DNA of 64,000 bases, from contig JAZAYU010000006.1 of the NCBI GenBank assembly GCA_038501625.1, forward strand, positions 15,130,638 to 15,194,637. Reading direction: 5' to 3'. Numbering within the stretch: position 1 is the first letter of the stretch; each line of letters begins with the position of its first letter. Below are positions 34,601-45,400 of the stretch, in pieces. Position numbers and translations under genes: made by a program. Source of the DNA: Corbicula japonica (Eukaryota; Mollusca; Bivalvia; Venerida; Cyrenidae). The notes beneath the pieces were generated by a model, which made no database searches, was not told the origin of the DNA, and saw only the letters and a list, made by a program, of their open reading frames with translations.

Positions 34601-37600
34601 AAAAATATGTCGCTTACATGCGCACTTCAGGCAGAACATACAATTTTAGTTTAAAGTCTTATATCTTGAAAACTGTAGAAGTTTGCATAACACAATTTTG
34701 TTAAATCATGTCCCCTGCAAAAAATAATGGACTGATCCACACGAAAAATATGTCACGCACATCTACACTTCATGCCGAACACATGTATAAAGTTTCAAGT
34801 CAATATCTTAAAAACTTAAGAAGTAATTCGCTTTACAAGATTTTGTTAAATCATGCTCCCCTCCAAAAAATAATGGACTGATCTACATGAGAGAAAAAAA
34901 AAATTGCGCAAATGTACTCACAAACATATGTTTAAAGTTTCAAGTCGATATCTTGAAAACTGTTGACGTAGTAAGTGTAGAAGTTTGCATAACAGGATTT
35001 GTTAAATCATGTCCCCTGCAAAAAATAATGGACTGATCCAAACGAAAAATATGTCACGCACATCTACATTTCATGCCGAACATATGTATCAAGTTTCAAG
35101 TCAATACCTTAAAAACTGTAGAAGTAGTTCGCGTCACAAGATTTTGTTAAATTGTGCTCCCCTCCGAAAAATAATGGACTGATCTACATGAGAGAAAAAA
35201 TAATTTGCGCAAATGTACTCATGAACATATGTTTAAAGTTTCAAGTCGATATCTTGAAAACTGTTGACATAGTAAGTGTAGAAGTTTGCATAACATGATT
35301 TTGTTAAATCATGTCCCCTGCAAAAAATAATGGACTGATCCACACGAAAATTATGTCACGCACATCTACACTTCATGCTGAACATATGTATCAAGTTTCA
35401 AGTCAATATCTTAAAAACTGTAGAAGTAGTTAGTGTCACAAGATTTTGTTGAATCATGCTCCCCTGCTAAAAAATAATGGACTGATCCACATGAAACAAG
35501 GTATGTCATGGAAATCTACTCACAAACGTTTGTTTAAAGTTTGAAACCTGGAGAAGTAGTTTGCATCAAAAGATTTTAAATAAAAGATTTTGTTAAATAA
35601 TGCTCACCTGCAAAAAATAATGGACTGATCCACAAAAAATATGTCGCTGACATACACACTTCATGCAGAACATACAATTTTAGTTTAAAGTCTTATATCT
35701 TAAAAACTGTAGAAGTTTGCATAACAGGATTTTGTTAAATCATGTCCCCTGCAAACAATAATGGACTAATCCACTCGAAAAATATGTCACGCACATCTAC
35801 ACTTCATGCCGAACACATGTATAAAGTTTCAAGTCAATATCTTAAAAACTGTAGAAGTAGTTCGCGTCACAAGATTTTGTTAAATTGTGCTCCCCTCCGA
35901 AAAATAATGGACTGATCTACATTAGAGGAAAAAAGATTGCGCAAATGTACTCACGAACATATGTTTAAAGTTTCAAGTCGATATCTTGAAAACTGTCGAC
36001 GTAGTAAGTGTAGAAGTTTGCATAACAGGATTTTGTTAAATCATGTCCCCTGCCAAAAATAATGGACTGATCCACACGAAAAATATGACACGCACATCTA
36101 CACTTCATGCTTAACATATGTATCAAGTTTCAAGTCAATATCTTAAAAACTGTAGAAGTAGTTCGCGTCACAAGATTTTATTAAATTGTGCTCCCCTCCG
36201 AAAAATAATGGACTGATCCAGATGAGAAAAAAAAAATTTGCGCAAATGTACTCACGAACATATGTTTAAAGTATCAAGTCGATATCTTGAAAACTGTTGA
36301 CGTAGTAAGTGTAGAAGTTTGCATAACACTATTTTGTTAAATCACGTCCCCTGCAAAAATAATGGACTAATCCACACGAAAAATATGTCACGCACATGTA
36401 CACTTCATGCCGAACATATATTTCAAGTTCAAGTCAATACCTTAAAAACTGAAGAAGTAGTTCGCATCACAAGATTTAGAAGTTTGCATAACACGATTTT
36501 GTTTAATCATGTCCCCTGCAAAATATAATGGACTAATCCACACAAAAAATATGTCACGCACATCTAGACTTCATGCCAAACATGTGTATCAAGTTTCAAG
36601 TCAATATCTTAAAAACTGTAGAAGTAGTTCGCGTCACAAGATTTTGTTAAATCGTGCTCCCCTCCGAAAAATAATGGACTGATCCACATGAGAAAAAAAA
36701 AAGTTTGCGCAAATGTACTCACGAACATATGTTTAAAGTTTTAAGTCGATATCTTGAAAACTGTTGACGCTGTAAGTGCCACAGACAGACCGCCCAACGA
36801 ACCAACGAACCAACCGGATGATGACTCCTATATACCCCCTATACTTTGTATGTGGGGGTATAATAATTCGCCCCATGTCTGCATTGTAATAAGTGTTTTC
36901 TATGAATTACTTTAACACAGTTAACATGCTGAATATGTGTTTGGTTTTAGATTCATAAGGTTATTTCCAACCAAAATGTGACCAGTTTAGATCCAGATCA
37001 GATGGCAAAGATGTGCCAGCTGATCTGAATCTGCACTGGCTGCATATAATAATGTTGAAACATGTATATATGGAGCCCATTTACATCTCAACAAATAAAA
37101 CATTTACCTGAGCAAAAGCGCTTCTCTCCGCCTGAAGTTTGACTTTAATGACTTCAAATGGGTTGATGATCACAGCCTCCGTCAGTCCTGAACATAAACC
37201 AGCAAATGTAAACACCTACAAAACACAAACATCATATTCATATCTACTTTTCAAGGTATGGCTTGTGAACCTGGAAACTTGATTATAACTTTTTTCCATG
37301 CTCAATACAGTTGTTTTTTCTAAAATGGTAATTTAAATTTATTTAATTATTTGACCTTGATTGTTAATACAGTTTTTATTATTCCCTTATGGTGACTGCT
37401 TCCTGGCCTACAAGCAGTACTTGTGCTATCAATGTGGGATTCAAACCTGCAACCTACTAATCAAAATCTTGATAATTATCTGTTATGTGTTTATGTGCAT
37501 AATATATAAATAACTTGGAAAATGTGCATGGTTACAAGAAAAAGGCACAGATGATAAAATCATCCTGATCTTGACTATGGTAGCTCAAAAAGAACTCAAA

Positions 37601-40600
37601 TTTGGCAACTAAAAAATACTGTTTACTGTCTTGTGGGTTTTGATTGAAAATTAACTTGTTTATAATGCTGAAAATATTATTCATTTAATGGTATTTAAAC
37701 AAAATGTACACTGATACAAACAAAAGTATATACCTTACCCATGCCTGTGGAAGATACCCGCCATAGGCAAACATATTTTTGTAGCGCTCAAATGTGAAGA
37801 ATTTTGTAGCTCGTTTTGGAGTTTCTGCTAACAGAGGTGGCAATATACCTTTATAAAATGATAAAGGCCTGAAGAGAAAAAGTAAAAAAAATCATAATGT
37901 AACAACAGTAAGTCAGCAAAGTGTTTGAAATGTCCCTAATTCTTTGTCAAAACTGGGGCTTCATTTCAAAATGATAGTTTCTTGATTAAAAAACAACAAA
38001 ACATGTTAAAAATGAATGAAAAGCTGTTGTCAGAAAATATTATTTAAAAAAAAACAACCTTAAGTGTTTTCATTCATATCTTATGTCTGACATTATTTTT
38101 ATTTATTTATTTTTATTTTTTTTGGGGGGGGGGGGGGGGAGGGGTTGGGTGCTGTAAGATATTGCAGCTCTATCCAATATTCCATACATTTAGCTTTTGT
38201 CAGCAAATTAAAAAAAATTAGGTTAGGAAGGTAGGACAGGGGCCGGTTGGGCCTACCATGCTGCTATAGGTTTTCATTCGTAGCTGGAGTGTGAATTCAT
38301 TTCAGGGAGGAAGGAAAGGGCTGGACATTAGGACCATTCTGCACCCCAGCACCCACTCAAGGTCATGGCTTGTGGACATGACCCCATTACATTTAGGTTA
38401 TCAGTTCTTTAAACTTTGATCAAAGAGGTTACAAAATGTAAACACAAATTTTTTTCGAATATTTTGACACTTAAACCAGTACCTTTAAGGTAGGGTCTTT
38501 GATCTTGCACCTGACACTGTGTTATATTTATGTTAACACTATTGAAAAGTCTGGATGAAATCCTTACATCATTGCAAAGTTAAGCCCTGGAAGCAAGACT
38601 GGCACAAATTTTGACCTTTGAACTCTTTAGCGTGACTGTGATCTTTGAGGTAGGGTCATAGTTCTTAAAGGTGTCATTGTGGAGAACATTTTCTGTGAAG
38701 CATGAGCTGAGGTATAATCATCTTTTCACCTTTAAACCAGAACTGTCACCTTGACCTTTGTGATAGGGCCATGGTTCTTAAAAGCAAGAATCCACACTTG
38801 TCTAATGATTGAGGGAAATCCTCTGAAGGAATGCTATAATATGCTCCAGAAACCAGATTTGTGATCGAAGGACAAACAGACATCTGGATGAACAGACAAG
38901 GCAATTCTAATATATACCGTCCAGGATCAGGGACATAAAAATATAGCAACTTATACTGTGCAAAATTAATTACTTTTACATTACAAGATGCAAGTTAGTT
39001 TTCTTTAGAAAACTTTCTTAAGATATTTCTTTTTAAAGTGAAAACATCCATGTAGGAATGTTGCAAATGTGACTCAAGTTGTTACTATAGGTAGTATTAG
39101 GCAGAGTATTTGCCAGTGTAGATTCCAATCAATCTGCATATTGGCATATTCTGATCATGGTCAGTGCCCAAGGTTATAAAACTGAGCATGGAAACCAGTC
39201 TCAAATCTCAAGCATCTGATTGGCTGAAATGGCGACTGGTTGCCATGCTGAGACTGGTTTCCATGCTCAGTTTTATAACCTTGGGCACTGACTATGATCA
39301 GAATTCAGTATATAATAAAAATATCCCTATGAACACTGAATAGAAAGGTTCAAAATGATGTTCCTTACAGTAGTTCTGAAGGTAATCAATCTCGCATACC
39401 CCGACCAATTATATCAAATAAATAGGTTGTCTTGCTTAGACAATTTCCAACCAGAAAAGAAGATCACATACCCCTCTGTTCTGTACATTTTCTTGAAGCA
39501 GTCAGCTAGAGAAGAGTATCTGTTTGGGTCATCGGGGCCACGCTGTATCTGAAATCTTGTCTTCACCAGGTCCAAAGGGTGCATCAGAGATACTTCAACA
39601 AATCCTACATAAATGATAGTAATACTAGATGCAAACATCATGTGGGGTAATAAAGGTATGTAAAACAATGTGACTACAGGTGTGGCCCCACATTTGTTAC
39701 AGTTTTTTCCTATAATTATCTTTATATATGATTCAATCATATCTTGAGCAAATACCGGTATCAATATTGCTGTAGTTTATTCAAAGTCATGTATGGTTTG
39801 AATGTACTTATATTGTTGGCATTGCTGCAGAATGAAATAGGGAAAACTTTCAGACTGATGGAAAATCACAAGTATAAAGGAAATAAGTTTCAATACAATT
39901 ACAAGCCATATAAGCTTACAAGCTTAGTAATGAGGATAATTTGTGTAAAACTTGAGGTCAATCGTACCAGAAGTTTTAAATTAATTGGAACATATTTTAA
40001 CTGAAAAACATATAAAATAGGTAACACTAAAAGCCAAAAATGTTGGAGTCATAGGACTGGATAAGTTGATGAAATAAGTGATGTTAGTAGCATACTTTAT
40101 ACTGAAATATTTGTTTAAGTATCAAAGCGTTAATACAGTATGATGTAAACTTATCAGAATTAATGGAATGATAAGCTTGGCAATGTAATAAGTGATAAGG
40201 ATCATTTATGTGAAGTGCATCAAGAGGATCATTTGTGCAGAAATATGAAGTCAATCATTAACCCTTTTCTCCATATATATGCATTTTTACACATGTGCGA
40301 CCAGTGAAGATCCAGATCAGCCAGCACATTCATGCAGTCTGATGCCAGCAAATTCGTGCTGTCTGATCAGGATCTGCACTAGTTGCATTCTGGTGTGACA
40401 GAAATATCTTGAGGAATCATACAATGAATAGTGCAGATCCTGATCAGACAGCAGGGATGTGCCAGCTGATCTGGATCTACACTGTTTGTCCACGCAATAA
40501 ACAAGTGTGTATGGAGGAACAGGTACAAGTTTTACAGCAGATGATAAATGTTTTTTTATTTTATTCTCAAGTATCAAAGGGGCATAACAATGAAACAAAA

Positions 40601-41943
40601 GTTGTCAAGACTTCTGAGACATGTTTAAGCTTTAAGGATCATTTTTGTTATGTTTGAAATCTATCAGTGAATCACTTAAGTAATTAAAAAAGTTACGCTG
40701 AATGTTTCCAGTTTAACATTTTGGTAACACCATGTTGACATTCATACTGACAGAAAAAAAGTTAATAAAAATAGTATATAATCTTAGAAATGATTCTCAC
40801 AGAAATATTTATTTTATATCAGAAGTCTAAAAGAAACATGAACTAGTAAAACACTTGCCATAAAATAAGCACCATTTACACTAACAAAATGCCAAGGCTT
40901 AACAACTATAAATGCTCCCACATTTCATTTTAACTATGTTCATTATATGTTTTACCACTGATTTTTGCACACCTACCAAGTCTCCAAATATTTAAGGATT
41001 GAATCGATAGTTGATGGTTTCCATTTGGGTATGGAAAACAGTTGAGTTGTTTAAAGTGTGTGAAGTCTGAAGGGCTTCACGCGTACTTTAAACAATCCAA
41101 CTGTTTTTCATACCCAAATGGAAACCATCAAATATTGATTCAATCTTTATATTTACACTGATTAATAATGTCATTAATACAGAAATAACTAGAAGAATTC
41201 GTAATATTACGGCTTTTTGGAATGGCTGTTGGAACAGCTACGCTGACAACAAAGTGAATGACGGCACGCTTTTTCGCAGCAACTCGTGGCAAAACGTGCG
41301 TGCAAGGCAACGTCACACGTCAAATCATCGTGCAATGTCCAATAAATTGTGAACGGCTCTACTGTAGCCATGCCTTTTAAATAATATGTCACACTGTTTA
41401 CCATCAGAACTTATGATTCGTTAGATGGATAAGACTTCTTCGTAGAGGATGAAGTTGAAGTGTAAATATTTATTTGTGGTGAATCTGTTTTATTTTTATG
41501 ACCGTTGCTGTTTTTTTTTCAATATGAAAATAAAAATGCTCCCACATTTCATTTAAAAAGAAGAACTTCCTCTTTTTTATATGAAAAATTGACAGGTTTG
41601 TTTTGAACCCAAACATGATGTGGTCGATGTGGCCGAGCTGACAAGTATAAATGATCAGAACTGCCTCTATTAGATATATCAGCTATTTCAGCCCCACCCC
41701 CCCTCCCCAGATAAATGCCTTTTTAATCTTGACCCTAGGGGTGGAATCGATTCGAGATGACAATGAGTTAGAACTGAATCTGTAGCCAGTGTTGGTTGAG
41801 AATAGCAATTTAGTAAAAGTATAATCTACACTTTCAATCAGTAATGTTGCCCGATAGAAAAGTAAGTTACCAGCACAACCACCAGCAACAAATTGCATGG
41901 CTGCTAGATGATGCAAAGCCCAGTCTTTCTCTTTAGCTGTCAT
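22674..41943 (-). CDS. SLC25A21: Mitochondrial 2-oxodicarboxylate carrier (SLC25A21 orthologue), complete, eight coding exons
   Basis: Exons in transcript order: 41943-41871, 39604-39472, 37868-37739, 37215-37108, 31998-31834, 24602-24421, 23599-23547, 22735-22674 (stop TAA). All junctions are GT/AG and all phases join, giving 301 residues against about 299 in human. The protein has the three-repeat mitochondrial carrier fold, with PX[DE]XX[KR] signatures PLDLVK (about residue 34), PFEVIK (131) and PFDVAK (229), spaced about 97 apart. Diagnostic stretches such as YKGILPPLLAETPKRATKFF, TATLGRHGVFNMVYF and KSRIQGPQPVPGEIKYR identify the oxodicarboxylate carrier, which exchanges 2-oxoadipate for 2-oxoglutarate across the inner membrane in lysine and tryptophan catabolism. 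Start ATG at 41943 (MTAKEKDWALHH); GTG at 41955 is in frame but is not needed. Intron 5 hosts a BRI3-like gene on the other strand, and intron 4 a satellite array. Confidence 0.96.
22862..23005. repeat. Family B palindromic MITE, near-perfect hairpin
   Basis: Family description. About 145 bp, of which about 70 bp on each side is a near-perfect inverted repeat: TGCCCAAGGTTATAAAACTG, then GAAACCAGTCTCAAATCTC, AAGCATCTGATTGGCTGAAA and TGGCGACC, then the mirror image. Each arm contains an ATTGG/CCAAT box and, near the end, TATAAAA. No terminal duplication is consistently visible. This copy lies in SLC25A21 intron 7; its right end reads CCTTCAACCC instead of CCTTGGGC. Confidence 0.92.
24241..24340. 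repeat. Two adjacent micro-arrays: 20 bp x 3 and 19 bp x 2
   Basis: GGCCAAAGTGTCATGGGCAG repeats three times from about 24242, followed by TGTGATATTATGGTGGAA twice (to about 24340). They lie in SLC25A21 intron 6, about 80-180 bp beyond the exon 6 donor. Confidence 0.9.
25147..25385. repeat. Family A palindromic MITE, full copy
   Basis: TTAACCCTTTCCTCCATATA to CTATGGAGGAAAGTTAA, 239 bp. In SLC25A21 intron 5. A 131-codon open frame over it is a by-product of the repeat. Confidence 0.9.
26309..26371. repeat. Family B palindromic MITE, 60-bp deletion form
   Basis: TGGGCTTAAAGATCATAAAA to AATGATCTTGGGCC; only the outer arms remain. A similar deletion form is at 2258-2330. Confidence 0.75.
26671..30158 (+). 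CDS. BRI3: BRI3-like small membrane protein, nested inside SLC25A21 intron 5
   Basis: Three exons: 26671-26701 (ATG in good context, MASTVVINSQ), 29568-29692 and 30021-30158 (stop TAA). Phases 1 and 0 join to a 97-residue protein. Layout: a short N-terminus; a Pro/Gly/Tyr-rich segment with a PPAY motif (residues 21-24), a potential WW-domain ligand; CRYCG (48-52); a hydrophobic span of about 23 residues from about 62; then a basic KEKK and CTHCG (90-94). A paired CxxC on each side of one membrane segment matches brain protein I3, an endolysosomal protein of about 125 residues in human, so this one is short. The donor at 29693 is GTTTGT, weaker than consensus. Exons 2 and 3 are secure; the assignment of exon 1, 2.9 kb upstream across a transposon, rests on phase and splice signal only. 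The SLC25A21 transcript runs antisense over it. Confidence 0.78.
26981..27075. repeat. 53-bp tandem duplication beside the foldback element
   Basis: GATTTTATTGGTTAAACACA, then TGTTCAGATCACAA, recurs at 27034 as GATTTTATTAGTTAAACATG, then the same tail. The second copy ends in CCTAT, the foldback element's target site. Confidence 0.75.
27076..29001. mobile_element. Foldback DNA transposon with about 565-bp terminal inverted repeats and a 5-bp target duplication
   Basis: Arms 27076-27642 and 28438-29001 are near-identical reverse complements that begin CAGGGGGTCCAACGTATTTG. The 5-bp direct repeat CCTAT lies at 27071-27075 and 29002-29006. The core of about 795 bp contains no convincing transposase; it holds a smaller inverted-repeat element at 28167-28388. 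The element occupies the first intron of the BRI3-like gene. A 5-bp duplication is unusual and, among described superfamilies, is known for Transib, but these ends lack the CAC-type Transib start, so the superfamily is left open. Confidence 0.88.
28167..28388. mobile_element. Small inverted-repeat element nested in the foldback core
   Basis: The ends read GTCAAAAGTCTTGTC at about 28168 and GGACAAGACTTTTGTCC ending at 28388. The same ends and the internal phrase GTGTTGAAAATTGGCAT recur in the independent copy at 16414-16650. It is about 222 bp with no coding capacity. Confidence 0.6.
29430..29552. repeat. Family B palindromic MITE 15 bp upstream of BRI3-like exon 2
   Basis: GGGCCCAACATCATAAACCT to GTTTTATGATCTTGGGCAG. 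It ends next to the acceptor of exon 2 (29568). Confidence 0.82.
30211..30446. repeat. Family A palindromic MITE in the 3' flank of the BRI3-like gene
   Basis: TTAATCCTTTCCTCCATAGA to TAAAAGGTTAA. It begins 53 bp after the BRI3-like stop codon, so it may be transcribed in its 3'UTR. Confidence 0.82.
30577..30774. repeat. Minisatellite, about 30 bp x 6.5
   Basis: Repeated TGAAAATCTTGTGTACTAAA, then TGTGTTATG, with drift; the last two units shorten to 29 bp through loss of a base (TGAAACCTTGTG). It lies about 420 bp past the stop codon of the BRI3-like gene, in its likely 3' flank. Confidence 0.9.
31081..31200. repeat. Diverged copy of the GATTGAATC hairpin element
   Basis: Begins GATTGAATCAATAG, carries GTTGGGTTGTTTAAAGTGCATG, ATTAAACAACTCAAATG and TTTTTCATATCCTGATG. 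These align to the two arms of 40997-41145, with the pairing partly lost. Confidence 0.6.
31290..31460. repeat. 67-bp tandem duplication with coding-like composition
   Basis: CTTCGTAAGAGATTTGTGGC, then TGATGGAC(A/G)GGAAAGG and more, is present twice (31307 and 31374) with one or two differences, followed by a partial third start. One frame reads RFVADGQERLSLYVSDPPET and another KGYHSMYQTLQKL. A 67-bp period shifts frame, so a repeated peptide cannot be encoded. The source was not recognised. A pyrimidine-poor AG precedes it at about 31279. Confidence 0.6.
32100..36881. mobile_element. Element with CAGACATGGGGCGAATTA ends, interrupted by a satellite-like array
   Basis: CAGACATGGGGCGAATTA at 32100-32117 is matched by its exact reverse complement at 36864-36881. 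The first 1.28 kb contains repeated TAATGCATTA/TAATGCTAATTTAATGC motifs at 32130-32290 and 33235-33375. The remainder up to about 36861 is the 147-bp array. The simplest reading is a TIR element of about 1.3 kb into which the array-bearing element inserted close to the right end. Flanks are similar (ACATTTAA and CATTGTAA) but not a clean duplication. It lies in SLC25A21 intron 4. Confidence 0.6.
33378..36861. repeat. Satellite-like tandem array, about 147-bp units in dimers
   Basis: The phrase ATGGACTGATCC (or a close variant) recurs about 21 times at 140-155-bp spacing from 33610 to 36670. Units alternate between one with CACTTCATGCCGAACATATG plus CAATATCTTAAAAACTGTAG and one with CAAATGTACTCACGAACATA plus CGATATCTTGAAAACTGT, giving a dimeric period of about 300 bp in the right half. 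Unique flanks GAGCTATCACTGAAGGTGAT (about 33379) and GTGGGGGTATAATAA (about 36852) bound it. The single-array form with distinct flanks resembles the tandem-cored pearl/Helitron-type elements of bivalves. No real coding. Confidence 0.85.
37381..37490 (-). repeat. SINE-like fragment, minus strand
   Basis: Minus-strand GGTTGCAGGTTTGAATCCCA contains a B-box-like core typical of tRNA-derived SINE heads; the rest is diverged. SLC25A21 intron 3. Confidence 0.4.
38112..38150. repeat. T/G homopolymer tract
   Basis: A poly-T run followed by about 16 consecutive G, then AGGGG. G-quadruplex-prone and prone to assembly error. SLC25A21 intron 2. Confidence 0.9.
39165..39288. repeat. Family B palindromic MITE with extended palindromic flanks
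   Basis: GTGCCCAAGGTTATAAAACT to TTTATAACCTTGGGCAC. The flanks also pair (CTGATCATGGTCA, TGACTATGATCAG), extending the hairpin to about 39150-39302. SLC25A21 intron 2. Confidence 0.85.
40258..40522. repeat. Family A palindromic MITE with a duplicated inner segment
   Basis: TTAACCCTTTTCTCC to GTATGGAGGAACAGGT. The left inner block carries an extra CAGTCTGATGCCAGCA insert, a local duplication. In SLC25A21 intron 1. Confidence 0.82.
40997..41145. repeat. 149-bp hairpin element (GATTGAATC ends)
   Basis: The arm 40997-41065 (GATTGAATCGATAGTTGATG, then GTTTCCATTTGGGTATGG and AACAGTTG) is mirrored at 41079-41145 with few mismatches, leaving a loop of about 14 bp. It lies in SLC25A21 intron 1. Related, more decayed copies lie at 31081-31200 and 24150-24240. 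Confidence 0.85.
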
Positions 41944-42028
41944 CTTCTGATGCACAAGTGTTCTTACAGATATATGTATTCCAAATTACAAACGTGTCAC
42001 TGCATAGTGGAAATTGACATGTATGCTA

Positions 42029-42036
42029 TCACGTGA
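42029..42036. promoter_or_regulatory. Palindromic E-box TCACGTGA upstream of SLC25A21
   Basis: 86 bp upstream of the SLC25A21 start codon (minus strand gene). The sequence matches the USF/TFE-type E-box. No TATA box is obvious nearby. Positional inference only. Confidence 0.3.
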
Positions 42037-42428
42037 CTTCGCTTGGGGAGAAGAAAGAGATTTTCTGTAGACTTAATTGATGATATTTTCGTTTAGAGTT
42101 ATTATGGTTCAGTGATGGTAAAATGTTGTTTTTCACGTCGCAGTATTATATTTTTTTAATATTTAAATGTTTCTCGTGATTGTTACTGACTCGTCCCCAA
42201 ACGGTGTCGATGTAACTTTATCCGGAGAAAATGGAAAAGGTCGAAAAATAAGAATTTTCGCCGAAAAGATAGAGGTAGATCTATTAGAGCAAAATATCAA
42301 TATCACCCTGTATTTTTGTCATGTGTTAAAAACTGTGCTGTGATAGTTAATGACATTATAATTTGCGCATGAATTCTTTAAAAATGTTTTCGGCCTAGCA
42401 CACACTATGTCATGTGTTGATCAGTTGC

Positions 42429-45400
42429 GGGTGCAGGAATAGTCGTACCACTACAATCTCGTACCGGGAATACTCGTACCATTTTGGGAATAGTCGTACC
42501 ATATATGAATTGTATACGAATGTTGACGAGTGACATCACACGCACTTGCTAAAGTTACATGCGCACCGGCTGGTTGGCAAAATAGCGTATTATGTAGTGT
42601 AACGAACAAACAATAACATTTAGTAATAAAATTGGTTTATCAACAGTTCAGTAAACATTCGTTGTTTTTTTTTTCAAATTCAAATTACAATTTACATTTA
42701 TTGTAATTTAAAGGACACAAGCAGAAAACAATAAAATAAAAACAGCGGAATAATTATTCATGTTGTTATAGATCAGAACCCAAAATCATTCACCAGAATT
42801 CCTTCCTTTATTGATTCATTCCTTCATTCCCTGACTGTCTGACTGACTGGCTGATTGATTGATCACCTTTTTAGACTTTCGTCTGGATTTATTATATTAA
42901 TCGGATTTTAATTTACAACTATATCGAAAAGACAAATAGGGGACGCAGACTTATTTCTAAATGTCATGAATAATTTAGTAAGTATTTGTTTCCGCCTTTG
43001 AATTTTTTTTTAAATATAGATGGATTCGTCAATATTTAGTGTTTCTACTTAATTCAAAGAAACATCACAAAATTTCAAAACAATACTCCAACTTCTACAA
43101 ATCAAACAAGTAAAGGCTGTATATTGTTTTCTGCACTGGACTGCCTAATTTAACAATCTTCCGTCAATGATCGTAAAATATCTGAATGTTCGCAAATCTA
43201 TATGGACACATATATTTCGTGGTACCTGCTAAAAAAAAAACAAAACAAAAAAAACACAAACAGACTGGCATCGCAGAATTTACCATTGAGTTCACTCAAA
43301 GACCTATATTATACATACATATAGGTCTCTGGTTCACTATTCTTATTTTCTGCAGTGGGATCAAGAATAAATATAAGACAACATCAGTACCAATCATTTC
43401 GTTAAAAATTCGCCGGAAAACGGATATGAAATTCATGTCACTAAATTTAATATAATTATAAATAAAGTCTTGCGATAATATTGGAATACTACACTTCACA
43501 TATTTTCATAAAATTAATTGGCCCGATATCGAGGGATTATCGGCCATACGTGATACACATGTCACGTGTCTGAATACTTCCTGCTTCCCGCGGCTGTAGA
43601 GTGCGCGGCATATTTCACAAGTCGTTTGATCACCGGATGCACTGATTAAATCAGTGATTTGGGGACCGGGGCCATTAAATCATTTACATGTAATACTGGC
43701 CGGCAGAGGTCCCAGATAGTTAGCGGCATAGATCACACGCGTCACCGAACCAGTAAAACAGAATAGGGACAAGTACCTTGCGCTTTTATGGATAATCAAT
43801 AAACGTTATTTGTCTTGATTAGAGCAAATTTAAACATTATGCATTAATTACATCTCTACCTTGTGGCTGTGCGCGAAGAATTTACGAGTATTTCTGAAAT
43901 GCATATTCTTAATACGCCTTTTTATTAAAACAATAAAGAGACTGTTCGAGTTCTGTATCGTTGTCATTTAAAACCAGATTTAGGATAGCAACGCATTTTG
44001 ATAGTTCTATATTAATCGCCTATTTGCTAAGCGCAGAATTATTAATATTCTAGTCCATATAGCCATAGGCGGATACAAAAGGGTTACCCTATATTTAATA
44101 GGCATGTCTTCAATTTTTAAAATGTATTCTAAATATTCTATGCAGTTCGCTGTATAAAAAGCCAAGACGGAGATGATGTATTTACTTAACAAAATGAAAA
44201 TAGTATATTATTTTTATTACTCAACCCCAAAACAACCGTTTTTGCGAACACATTAACTAAGAACCATCCCCGCAAGGATATATCGACGGAACGGTTTTAG
44301 TTAATTTTCGCATGATCAGCATGCATAAACGCTAAATGAAACTGTAAGTTAAATATAATTTGGTCGTACATCTACATTTTGTTGCATGCCAAATTATAAT
44401 TTTTTGCACTTTTATCCGCCGAAATGGCTACATGGGATATATGGTATCCGTAGCTGTAACGGTTCCGAAAACGATATTTTGCCAACCAGGTACTGCGCAT
44501 GCGCGTAAATATTCGGATGTAAACAATAACAATCAACGTTCGTATAAGGAGTTAGGTAGTGGGTTAAACAGATGTGATAATTAGGTGTTTCCATATAAGT
44601 GATGGTATTTACAATTGTCTATTTATGAGATAATTGAATGACAAACTGATATAAACGATGAATGGAAGCATACAAATGTAGTTATTATTTCCTCTAAATA
44701 AGTTAAGATTTTTATTGAAATAATCTTAATATCAAATTTTTGCAGTGGTCTATTCATGACATAATTGAATGACAAACTGATATAAAAGATGAATGAAAGC
44801 ACACAAATGAAGAAATTATTTCCTCTAAATAAATTCAGATTTTTATTGAAATATTCTTAATTTCAAACAAATACGAAATAAATCACTCTTTTTTTGTATC
44901 ATTTCCTATTGATTTCAGAATGAAAAATCATCCCTAATTGAAATATGATTTTTTTCAATAATTTTGTTATTTTTTATATCAAACAAATTCATATATATAA
45001 AAAATAAAAACATTCTTTTTAAATTTAGTTTATAATTTACGCTACCTGTCAATATCCTGAATGATGCATTTTGAGCATGGAATTTGTTACACAGAGTTCC
45101 ATATAAAATGTGTGAAATTCCGCATATATTCCTGTGAAATATTTGATAGTTATCATTAGATTAGATAATTGTCACTTCTCATTTAAAATTCCTCAATATT
45201 TCATAATATTGATATGGTATTACTCGATCTTCGTTAAATTTAATTTTGTCATTTTTTTTTCAACAAAAACTTGTGACTTACATCATTAACTAAAATAATT
45301 CTTCAAAATGAATAAAGTCAATATAATTCAATCAAAAATTTATTCTGTAATAAATATTTAACAAAACTTACATAAACGAACACGTTCTGATAAGATAATA

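Noticed and set aside
34176..36528. Several 60-77-codon frames with repeated TLHAEH peptides
   Set aside because: Produced by the satellite-like units; they change frame from unit to unit.
41207..41404. 65-codon minus-strand frame (Cys/Ser-rich) in SLC25A21 intron 1
   Set aside because: No recognisable family, no splice partner; next to the hairpin element at 40997-41145 and possibly part of a repeat.
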